A stretch of 64,000 bases of DNA from Suilimivivens sp009774465 (GTDB lineage: Bacteria > Bacillota > Clostridia > Lachnospirales > Lachnospiraceae): the NCBI GenBank assembly GCA_947382645.1, contig CANDAE010000016.1, positions 1 through 64,000 on the forward strand, given 5' to 3'. The notes beneath the pieces are model-generated. The model worked only from the letters and a program-made list of their open reading frames with translations, did not search any database and was not told the DNA's origin. This document shows, in pieces, positions 42,683-49,893 of the stretch. The position numbers and the translations under genes are program-made. Numbering within the stretch: the first letter of the stretch is position 1; every line of letters starts with the position of its first letter.

Positions 42683-43908
42683 TGGATTTCTTTAAATATT
42701 TTTTTGCTGGTAAGGGCAATCAGCGTGGTAATAATAAAGGCCAGCAGGAAAATGAACGACAATTGATTCTTAAAATGTTCAATCAAAAATCCATAAACAG
42801 CCTGGCCTACAGGCTGGGAGCACATACAAATGCACATAACGCAGGATGTAATTTTTCCAAGCATGTGTTCAGGTGTAAGCATCTGCATATAAGAAATCAT
42901 TATAATTGAGAGCAGAGAGGAAAGAGTTATCATAAAAAAACAGCATATGATGATAACATAATATATAACCATTGCCGGTGGAACAAGAAATAATACTGCC
43001 GCAATTGGAAGTAATGATAAAGAAGTAAAAATAAGCAGCAGGTATTGGTTCTGCGGCTTTGCCTTTTTGGATAAAATACCGGCCATCAATCCGCCAAGCA
43101 GGCTTCCTGCAGCCAATGCTCCCTGTGCATATCCATATAATTGATTTCCGACAGTTACGGAGAAACCAAGGGACTGTGTAATTATAACAGGCAAAGCAAT
43201 ATTAATAAGTGAACTGAAAAATAAATTTACAGAAGCTGCCGCAATAGATAATTTCCAGATAACAGGTTTTTCATTTCTGATAAATTTCAAGCTTTCCTTT
43301 AAATCCATTTTGAATGTTTTCATGATAGAAGCCTGGGCAGTACGCCGCCTGTATGGAATTTGAATAAAAAGTTCCATAATAGCAGAGAAAATAAAACATG
43401 GAATACTGATATATAAAATAGGGTATAACCCAAAAAGTCCAAAAATGGCGCCTCCTGCAATTGGTCCCATTAAGGAAGCCAGAGAAGAGATTAAATTAAT
43501 TGTGGCATTTCCTTTTATTAGATTTTCTTTTGACATAAGAAGAGGAATGCTGGCCTGTACAGCGGGCTGGTAAGCAGCCTGTATTCCATAAAGAAGAGTC
43601 AGCATTACAAGAATTACCACAGTTAAATTAAAAAGGTTAAAATATAAAGTAAAAAGTAAAGTAATAAAAGCGGTAAAAAAATCTAAAATAACCATAATAT
43701 TTCTTTTGTTTACCCGGTCCGCAATCATACCTCCCACAGGGGATAAAAGTATCATTGGAATAAAGGAACAGGCCGATACCAGGCCAAAAAGCATGGCAGA
43801 GTCTGTTTCATTTAAAAGATAAAGAGGCAGGGCAAATCGGAGAATTGCATTTCCAAATAAAGAAATGATCTGTCCAATAACTATAAGTATAAAATTTTTT
43901 TCCAACAT
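42649..43908 (-). CDS. MFS transporter, multidrug-efflux-like
   Basis: A 419-residue, 12-helix major facilitator protein. The N-terminal half shows LFGNAILRFALPLYLLNET, the motif-A-like loop GGMIADRVNKRNIMV and PAVQASIPLLMSKENLIKGN; the second half has GGLMAGILSKKAKPQ. This pattern is typical of the DHA3-type (enterobactin exporter/macrolide efflux-like) families of Clostridia. The substrate cannot be read. AAAGGAAAAACCT precedes the ATG. Upstream are 282 bp without a clear gene, shared with the KAS III-like promoter. Confidence 0.9.
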   Translation of the reverse strand: MLEKNFILIVIGQIISLFGNAILRFALPLYLLNETDSAMLFGLVSACSFIPMILLSPVGGMIADRVNKRNIMVILDFFTAFITLLFTLYFNLFNLTVVILVMLTLLYGIQAAYQPAVQASIPLLMSKENLIKGNATINLISSLASLMGPIAGGAIFGLFGLYPILYISIPCFIFSAIMELFIQIPYRRRTAQASIMKTFKMDLKESLKFIRNEKPVIWKLSIAAASVNLFFSSLINIALPVIITQSLGFSVTVGNQLYGYAQGALAAGSLLGGLMAGILSKKAKPQNQYLLLIFTSLSLLPIAAVLFLVPPAMVIYYVIIICCFFMITLSSLLSIIMISYMQMLTPEHMLGKITSCVMCICMCSQPVGQAVYGFLIEHFKNQLSFIFLLAFIITTLIALTSKKIFKEIHQALYANDNMP

Positions 43909-44072
43909 AGGTTTTTCCTTTCACGTTTTTTATAGATATAACATTTGCCTGCAGTTGCGGACTACCCAGTCTGGCTTGCAATGCAGCAACCTTTTGTTTC
44001 AATGTGATAAACTGCTGGTTGCGGAAAAATGAATATGTATTTAAAGTTCTATAGAAAGGCACTGATAATTCC

Positions 44073-44101
44073 TTGAGATATTTGTCATATTATGGTATTA
44101 T
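44073..44101 (+). promoter_or_regulatory. strong sigma-A promoter (extended -10) for the KAS III-like gene
   Basis: TTGAGA (44073-44078), a 17-bp spacer and TATTAT (44096-44101), with TG at the extended -10 position. The leader is about 80 bases long. The rest of 43909-44190 is non-coding and includes a GCAACC/GGTTGC pair of arms (near 43988 and 44014) of unclear meaning. Confidence 0.75.
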
Positions 44102-44190
44102 GTTTCAACTCATCTAAAAACAGTCTTTAATCTGAAAATAGCATATAAAACATAATAATTATCGGGCATTTTAAATTGAGGTGAACACAT

Positions 44191-45192
44191 ATGAAGAACG
44201 TGATGATCAAGGGAACCGGCGTATATACACCTGCTAATAAGGTTTATAACGAACAGTTGGATGAACATTTTGAAAAGCGCGGACTTAGTGCACATAATCT
44301 TATGAATCACTTGGGAAGAAGAAAACGCTATTTCATTTCTGAAGGAGAAAATACCATTACCATGTGTCAAAATGCCATTGATGCATGTATATCCAAAAAT
44401 AAGTTGAACTTAACAGATTATGAAATGGTTGTAGTATGTACGGATACACCTGAGTATCTATTTCCCACAAATGCACTTAAGCTTGTCGGGCTTTATGGTG
44501 AGCAGCTTAAAAATGTAATTGCAGCATTTGATTTAAACAGCAATTGTACGGGAATGATTCACGGACTGGATGTTGTTTATAAATATATGAAAGCATCAAA
44601 TATACACAATGCTCTTGTGGTTGGATGTTTTTGTATTACCCCAATTGCATTATGGTCTGACACAGTGGTATATGCAACCTTTGCCGATGCTGCTGCCTGT
44701 GTTGCACTAAGTATGGAAGAGTCTGAGACTTCCAAAGGATTTTTAGACACTTACCTGTTTACGGATGCAAGTTATCATGGCTATATTACTTACCCTAAAT
44801 GCGGCATGTCGAAGGTTCCATTAAAAGCCATTGAACCAAATGAAAAGAGACTGGAGTGGAATCCCTTTCCTATGGATTTTATTCCAAAGCAATGGTACGA
44901 TGGAATTCATCAGATTTTGGATAGAAATAACTTAACATCTCAGGATATAGATTATTATATTTTTTCACAGCTCAGCGATGAATTTAATGTAAAGACGCTG
45001 GAACTATTAGGGATATCAGAGGATGATCATAAATATTATTTTGTAGGAAAGGAGTATGGATATACGGGAAACACATGTCCGATTATGTGTTTAAACAGAC
45101 TGTGGGATATTTATTCCAAAAAGGGAAATAAAATTATTATTTGTACAGTTGGAGCAGGCTATTCCATTATTGTACAATTATATGAATTTTAA
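44191..45192 (+). CDS. ketoacyl-ACP synthase III (FabH)-like protein
   Basis: A thiolase-fold condensing enzyme of 333 residues. The nucleophilic cysteine is Cys119 in LNSNCTGMIHG. The oxyanion-region asparagine is Asn294 in YTGNTC. At the place where FabH has the catalytic histidine (PHQAN), the sequence reads FSQLSDEF, with Ser259 in the His position. The FGDGA-like loop is FADAAA. It may therefore have a different chemistry from FabH, such as acyl transfer or condensation without decarboxylation. Homologues of this kind make signal or secondary lipids in several bacteria. There are no other fatty-acid genes nearby. A chemoreceptor gene follows 17 bp later, in the same transcript. Confidence 0.87.
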   Translation: MKNVMIKGTGVYTPANKVYNEQLDEHFEKRGLSAHNLMNHLGRRKRYFISEGENTITMCQNAIDACISKNKLNLTDYEMVVVCTDTPEYLFPTNALKLVGLYGEQLKNVIAAFDLNSNCTGMIHGLDVVYKYMKASNIHNALVVGCFCITPIALWSDTVVYATFADAAACVALSMEESETSKGFLDTYLFTDASYHGYITYPKCGMSKVPLKAIEPNEKRLEWNPFPMDFIPKQWYDGIHQILDRNNLTSQDIDYYIFSQLSDEFNVKTLELLGISEDDHKYYFVGKEYGYTGNTCPIMCLNRLWDIYSKKGNKIIICTVGAGYSIIVQLYEF

Positions 45193-45209
45193 ATGAAAAG
45201 GGGAAATTT

Positions 45210-46772
45210 ATGAAAACAACAGAAAAAAAACTTAACAGTAATTTGACAGCATTGGATGAATACATAAATAAGGTATACAGGCTTGTTTTAATATTGGTAC
45301 CGGGAGCATGTCAGTGTGCCGGACTGGCTTATACGTTTGAAAAAATTATGGGCTGGCTCCCTTCGGTCAACTGGACATTGCTGATTCTGTTTGATGCAAC
45401 CTGTCTGATTTATCTTATTATAGGAATTTATTTTGTATTTACCGGATTTCAAAATGGTCTGGTCACTCAGGGCAAGCTTAGGGGGGGCAAGATCTTTTTA
45501 ACTGTAATAATGTTTATACAGTTTAACTTTATACTTTATATGATTCCTGCTACAGATTTTTGGGGTTTTGCCTTTTTCTTTGTATTATTAACAACTTTTT
45601 TTCTGGATTATAAAATGGTTGCCATTACATCTATGGAAATTGGCGGATCAATAATCGCAGCGTGGCTTCTTTACAGCGAAATACATCTGCCGATGAATAA
45701 TGAATATTTTATGGTGAACCTGCTTGACCGTGCGATTTGTATTGCACTTACTCTGCCTACAACAGTTTTGTTAACATTTTTTATTAACCGTTTTCTTATC
45801 AATGCCAAAAAAGATGAGATGGAGCGTAACAATGAACATGTGAAAAATGTTTTATCTTCCGTAAAATCTCTGTCAGAAAAATTATATTCCGCCGGAATGA
45901 CACTTTCTCAGATTTCTGCTAATGAGAGTGCATCTGCAGAGGAACTGTCAGCTACAAGTGAACAGTTATTGGAAAGCAGCAATTTACTTGGAGCAAAGAC
46001 AGAGGAAAGTATGTCCAATTTAAATGAGCTGGATCAGTGGAAAGAAGTGGTTGCTGATAATGTGGGAAAAGTAGAAGTTACATCAAAGGATCTGCTGGAT
46101 AAATCAAAGGAAAATGAAAAACTGTTGAATAGCCTGCATAGTATTAACAGTGAGGTTTCACATTCCATGCGATCAACCATTGATGTAACCAGAAAGCTGT
46201 CTGAAGCCGTTAAGGAAATCGGTGCTACATTGAATTTGATTAATGAAATATCAGAATCTACTAATTTGTTAGCATTGAATGCATCTATAGAAGCAGCAAG
46301 AGCCGGCGAGGCAGGCAGAGGTTTTGCTGTGGTTGCGCAGGAAGTAGGCAATCTGGCAAATAACACAAAGAATTCTCTGGCAGAAGTAGAAACTGTTATT
46401 GAAAGAGTGCAGAGTAATGTAGGTGAAATTACTTTGCATGTGGAAGAAAATTCTCAAAAACTGGAAGAACAAAACGAGTATTTCAATCATGTGTTTAAGA
46501 GTATACAGGATATGACAGGATTCCTTAATTCTTCCGTAGAATCTATCAGTACGATGGGGCAGGCTCATGACAACCAGGCAGAAGTTATTCGAAATACTGT
46601 ATCAATTAACAGAGACATTGCTGAAAGCATCCGTACGGAAAATGACCAATTTGTTTCTATCAATGCTATGGTTGAAAGCAATGTAAAAGATATAACGGAA
46701 ATGACAGAGCAAATCAATTTGATTAATGGAATGGTAGATGAAATTAATACTTTGTTGAAAATTGAAAATTAA
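45210..46772 (+). CDS. methyl-accepting chemotaxis protein with six-helix membrane sensor
   Basis: A 520-residue chemoreceptor. Residues ~28-205 contain about six membrane helices joined by short loops, with no extracellular ligand-binding domain and no evident HAMP domain. Residues ~210-515 are a long coiled-coil signalling domain. Its tip, around residues 345-385, reads ESTNLLALNASIEAARAGE followed by AGRGFAVVAQEVGNLA, the conserved CheA/CheW contact region. Sensing probably occurs within or near the membrane, for example of lipids, redox state or proton motive force (inference). It follows the KAS III-like gene by 17 bp with AAAGGGGAAA as its ribosome-binding site. A terminator follows. 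Confidence 0.93.
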   Translation: MKTTEKKLNSNLTALDEYINKVYRLVLILVPGACQCAGLAYTFEKIMGWLPSVNWTLLILFDATCLIYLIIGIYFVFTGFQNGLVTQGKLRGGKIFLTVIMFIQFNFILYMIPATDFWGFAFFFVLLTTFFLDYKMVAITSMEIGGSIIAAWLLYSEIHLPMNNEYFMVNLLDRAICIALTLPTTVLLTFFINRFLINAKKDEMERNNEHVKNVLSSVKSLSEKLYSAGMTLSQISANESASAEELSATSEQLLESSNLLGAKTEESMSNLNELDQWKEVVADNVGKVEVTSKDLLDKSKENEKLLNSLHSINSEVSHSMRSTIDVTRKLSEAVKEIGATLNLINEISESTNLLALNASIEAARAGEAGRGFAVVAQEVGNLANNTKNSLAEVETVIERVQSNVGEITLHVEENSQKLEEQNEYFNHVFKSIQDMTGFLNSSVESISTMGQAHDNQAEVIRNTVSINRDIAESIRTENDQFVSINAMVESNVKDITEMTEQINLINGMVDEINTLLKIEN

Positions 46773-46821
46773 ATAATATTTGAAATAACAGATACCCGTC
46801 TGACGGGGCATCCTCTCATTA

Positions 46822-46868
46822 ATAAAAATGGGCATGATACGTTAATTTGTATTTATGCTCATTTTTAT
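46822..46868 (+). terminator. terminator after the chemoreceptor gene
   Basis: Arms ATAAAAATGGGCATGATAC and GTATTTATGCTCATTTTTAT pair over about 19 bp with two or three mismatches and a T-rich tail. A smaller CCCG/CGGG hairpin lies at about 46796-46808. Confidence 0.65.
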
Positions 46869-46870
46869 TG

Positions 46871-46900
46871 TTGTATCTTAATGAAAAAGAATGATATACT
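46871..46900 (+). promoter_or_regulatory. extended -10 promoter for the metal exporter gene
   Basis: TTGTAT (46871-46876), an 18-bp spacer and TATACT (46895-46900) with TGA directly before the -10. The -35 is weak. Confidence 0.5.
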
Positions 46901-46943
46901 GTGACTATGTGTTTTTCAGGATTAGTTAAAGGAGTGCGCAAAA

Positions 46944-47804
46944 GTGATGCTTGATATTTTCTCAGATACTCTGCTGGATGGGTTAAAATTGCTTCCATTT
47001 TTATTTATTACTTATCTGGTTATGGAGTATGTTGAACATAAAACCAGTCAAAGAACGCAGCAGGTAATGAAAAAATCCGGAAAATGGGGGCCGGTTTTGG
47101 GAGGAGTGCTTGGAATTGTGCCGCAGTGCGGGTTTTCCACAGCAGCATCTAATTTATATGCAGGACGTATTATTACATTTGGAACATTGATTGCTGTGTT
47201 TTTATCTACCTCTGATGAAATGCTGCCTGTTTTGGTATCTGAGCAGGTAAATCCAATTACAATTATCAGAATCCTTGCAGTAAAGGCAGTGATTGGAATA
47301 ATTACCGGTTTATTCATTGATTTGCTTATACGCAGCAGAAAGGGATATAAAAAGGAAGAGCTTCGAATAGAACATTTATGTGATCATCAGCATTGTCATT
47401 GTGGAGAAGGGAAAATAATGAAGTCTGCGCTCAGCCATACGCTGCAGATTTTTGTATTTATTCTCCTTATTACTTTTGTACTTAACCTTGCAATTGGTTT
47501 TGTGGGGGAGGAACAGATGGCGGCAGTCATTTCCAATAAGCCTGTTCTGGGGCCTGTAGTATCCAGCCTTATTGGTTTAATTCCCAATTGTGCCTCGTCT
47601 GTGGTTCTGACACAGCTTTATCTGGAAGGAGTGTTGGGAGCAGGCGCCATGATAGCCGGACTTTTATCAGGTTCCGGAGTAGGACTTTTAGTGCTTTACA
47701 GGGTAAATGATGATATAAAAGAAAATATAAAAATTACAATATTGCTTTATGCTGTGGGAGTAATTTTTGGAATTCTAATGGAAAGCACAGGGATAGCATT
47801 GTAA
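46944..47804 (+). CDS. putative heavy-metal exporter (ArsP_2-like membrane protein)
   Basis: A 286-residue membrane protein with about eight to ten helices in two similar halves. GIVPQCGFSTAASNLYAGRI in the first half corresponds to GLIPNCASSVVLTQLYLEG in the second, each with a Cys-containing P(Q/N)C turn inside a helix. The central cytoplasmic loop holds a Cys/His cluster, HLCDHQHCHCGEG, suited to binding a soft or divalent metal. These features fit the ArsP_2 family, annotated as putative manganese or arsenic exporters. The substrate is not certain. The GTG at 46944 lies 9 bases after AAAGGAG; ATG at 46947 is the alternative. Confidence 0.82.
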   Translation: MMLDIFSDTLLDGLKLLPFLFITYLVMEYVEHKTSQRTQQVMKKSGKWGPVLGGVLGIVPQCGFSTAASNLYAGRIITFGTLIAVFLSTSDEMLPVLVSEQVNPITIIRILAVKAVIGIITGLFIDLLIRSRKGYKKEELRIEHLCDHQHCHCGEGKIMKSALSHTLQIFVFILLITFVLNLAIGFVGEEQMAAVISNKPVLGPVVSSLIGLIPNCASSVVLTQLYLEGVLGAGAMIAGLLSGSGVGLLVLYRVNDDIKENIKITILLYAVGVIFGILMESTGIAL

Positions 47805-47832
47805 AGAAAATAAGATTTTAACAGAAAAGAAA

Positions 47833-47873
47833 AGCACCATCCCCAAGGCTCGTATGTCCTCAAAAATGGTACT
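47833..47873 (-). terminator. probable terminator of tRNA-Lys
   Basis: On the minus strand, AGTACCAT pairs with ATGGTGCT (one G-U pair) around a 25-base loop and is followed by TTTCTTTT. Confidence 0.5.
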
Positions 47874-47879
47874 CCCAAG

Positions 47880-47952
47880 TGCGTCTTCAGGGGCTCGAAC
47901 CCTGGACACCCTGATTAAGAGTCAGGTGCTCTACCAACTGAGCTAAAGACGC
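47880..47952 (-). tRNA. tRNA-Lys (anticodon CTT)
   Basis: The minus strand gives acceptor stem GCGTCTT/AAGACGC, D arm AGCTCAGTTGGTAGAGC, anticodon stem CCTGA/TCAGG with loop CTCTTAA, and T arm CCAGGGTTCGAGCCCCTG. Anticodon CTT reads AAG. The discriminator is A; CCA is not encoded. Confidence 0.95.
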
Positions 47953-47976
47953 GTATGACATTTATTTAACGCTTAA

Positions 47977-48006
47977 TTTACAACGCAAGAGTTATTATAG
48001 TATAAT
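47977..48006 (+). promoter_or_regulatory. promoter for tatD-rsmA
   Basis: TTTACA (47977-47982), an 18-bp spacer and TATAAT (48001-48006), about 60 bp upstream of tatD. Its -10 lies next to the -10 of the opposing tRNA-Lys promoter. Confidence 0.6.
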
Positions 48007-48022
48007 GTCTTTTAGTTTGCAA
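47994..48022 (-). promoter_or_regulatory. sigma-A promoter of tRNA-Lys
   Basis: On the minus strand, TTGCAA (48017-48022), a 17-bp spacer and TATAAT (47994-47999). The two opposing -10 elements form the palindrome ATTATAGTATAAT. Confidence 0.7.
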
Positions 48023-48067
48023 GTATTTTTTTAAAAATTTTTAAGGTTTTTTTAAGAAAGGATTTAT

Positions 48068-48841
48068 ATGATTTTTGATACCCATGCACATTATGATGAT
48101 GAAGCATTTGATATAGATAGAGATAGTCTTCTTAAAAGTATGCATAATCAGGGAATAGATTATATTGTAAATGTAAGTGCCAGCATAGATTCCATTAAAA
48201 AAACACTTGCCCTTGCAGAAGAGTATCCCTTCATTTATGCGGCAGTAGGCGTACACCCATCAGAAACCCGGCAGTTATCTGAAAAGGATATTGCCTGGAT
48301 AAAAGAAAAGGCGCAAGGTGATAAGGTGGCTGCCATAGGTGAGATTGGCCTTGATTATTTTTGGCCTGAACCGGACAGGGAAATCCAAAAAAAATGGTTT
48401 GCAGGGCAGCTTCAAATTGCTGGGGAAATGAAACTTCCTGTTATTGTGCATTCCAGAGAAGCAGCGAAAGATACTCTGGATTTATTAAAGGAACAGCGAA
48501 AGGATTTAAGAAAAGTGGTAATCCACTGTTATTCTTATGGGAAGGAAATGGCGGCAGAGTTTCTCAATCTGGATTTTTATTTTGGCATTGGAGGAGTTCT
48601 TACTTTTAAAAATGCCAGAAAATTGACAGAAGCAGTAAAGTATATTCCCATGAACAGGATTTTGCTGGAGACAGACTGTCCTTATCTGGCGCCGGAGCCT
48701 TGCCGTGGAAAGAGAAATCAGTCTTCTTACATTGATTTTGTAGCACAGAAGCTTTCCGAAATTAAGCAGATCAGTAAGGAAGATGTGTTAGCTCAGGCAA
48801 TGCAGAATGCAAAAGAATTTTATGGAAAAGAAAGGTTTTGA
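48068..48841 (+). CDS. tatD: TatD family metal-dependent hydrolase (DNase)
   Basis: TIM-barrel amidohydrolase of 257 residues. Metal ligands are visible in order: FDTHAHYDD (His-x-His), AAIGEIGLDYFW (Glu), PVIVHSREA (His), VVIHCYSYG (His) and LETDCPYLAP (Asp). Family members are 3'-5' exonucleases or DNases involved in repair and in removing D-amino acids in some cases. AAGAAAGGA precedes the ATG. It sits 3 bp before rsmA; the tatD-rsmA order is common in Firmicutes, but the intervening rnmV gene is missing here. Confidence 0.94.
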   Translation: MIFDTHAHYDDEAFDIDRDSLLKSMHNQGIDYIVNVSASIDSIKKTLALAEEYPFIYAAVGVHPSETRQLSEKDIAWIKEKAQGDKVAAIGEIGLDYFWPEPDREIQKKWFAGQLQIAGEMKLPVIVHSREAAKDTLDLLKEQRKDLRKVVIHCYSYGKEMAAEFLNLDFYFGIGGVLTFKNARKLTEAVKYIPMNRILLETDCPYLAPEPCRGKRNQSSYIDFVAQKLSEIKQISKEDVLAQAMQNAKEFYGKERF

Positions 48842-48844
48842 AAA

Positions 48845-49723
48845 ATGGCTTATTTGGCAGCACCCGCAGCAACATTAGAAGTTATAAACAAATACGGATT
48901 TCATTTTCAAAAAAAATACGGACAAAATTTTTTAATAGATGGTAATATTCTGGAAAAGATCATAGATGCTGCAGAAATTACCGAAGAAGACGGTGTCATT
49001 GAAATCGGGCCGGGAATTGGCACAATGACACAGTATTTGGCAGAACACGCCAAATGGGTTGCAGCAGTGGAGATAGATAAAAATTTAATACCGATTCTAA
49101 ATGAAACCCTTTCAGAATATAAAAATGTAACGGTTGTCAATGAAGATATTCTGAAATTGGACATAGGCAGGCTGGTGCAGGAAAAAAATAACGGGCAGCC
49201 TGTTAAGATTGTGGCAAATCTGCCTTATTATATTACCACACCTATTATTATGGGACTATTTGAAAACCAGGTACCTTTATCAAGTATTACGATTATGGTG
49301 CAGAAAGAAGTGGCAGATCGAATGCAGGTGGGGCCGGGAACAAAGGATTATGGCGCATTAAGTCTTGCAGTACAGTATTATGCCAAACCGGAAATTATGC
49401 TGAAGGTGGCCCCTGCCTGTTTTATACCCAAGCCAAATGTGGGGAGTGCAGTGATACGCCTTACAAAATTTGAAGAGCCGCCGATACAGGTAAAGAGTGA
49501 AAAAAAACTTTTTTCAGTTATCAGAGCGGCGTTCAATCAAAGGAGAAAAACTCTCGCAAATGCCCTTGCAAACTCTTCTGCTTTGGTTGATGAAAAAGGA
49601 AATGAATTTTGCGTTACCAGAGAATATGTGTGTGGTTTACTTGATCAAATGGAACTTAGTCAGACAATCAGAGGAGAAGCGCTTACCTTAGAAGAATTTG
49701 CCCGCCTCAGTGATCTTTTATAA
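48845..49723 (+). CDS. rsmA: 16S rRNA dimethyladenosine transferase (KsgA)
   Basis: SAM-dependent enzyme that dimethylates two adjacent adenosines near the 3' end of 16S rRNA during 30S assembly. Motifs in order are KKYGQNFLIDGNI, the SAM loop IEIGPGIGTMTQYL, VEIDKNLI, and the catalytic VANLPYYITTPII, with QKEVADRM following. The C-terminal helical domain contains FNQRRKTLANAL. At 292 residues it is full length. The start lies 3 bp after the tatD stop, so the two are coupled. Confidence 0.96.
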   Translation: MAYLAAPAATLEVINKYGFHFQKKYGQNFLIDGNILEKIIDAAEITEEDGVIEIGPGIGTMTQYLAEHAKWVAAVEIDKNLIPILNETLSEYKNVTVVNEDILKLDIGRLVQEKNNGQPVKIVANLPYYITTPIIMGLFENQVPLSSITIMVQKEVADRMQVGPGTKDYGALSLAVQYYAKPEIMLKVAPACFIPKPNVGSAVIRLTKFEEPPIQVKSEKKLFSVIRAAFNQRRKTLANALANSSALVDEKGNEFCVTREYVCGLLDQMELSQTIRGEALTLEEFARLSDLL

Positions 49724-49893
49724 TCAGACAGTATTTTTGGGACAACTACAAGATATATGGGTAAAAATACCAGAACATAGCCATATATTGCGTTTTTTTA
49801 TCGATAATTTTTGACAGATGAAATAGCATATGGTAAACTAAAAAAATGAAAATAGGATAAGTATGCCTTAGGGCAAAAATATGAGGTGGCTCC

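Noticed and set aside
43808..44062. 84-residue frame upstream of the MFS gene on the minus strand
   Set aside because: It starts with GTG without a ribosome-binding site and runs into the MFS coding start in another frame; the part KQKVAALQARLGSPQLQ looks protein-like but is too short to support.
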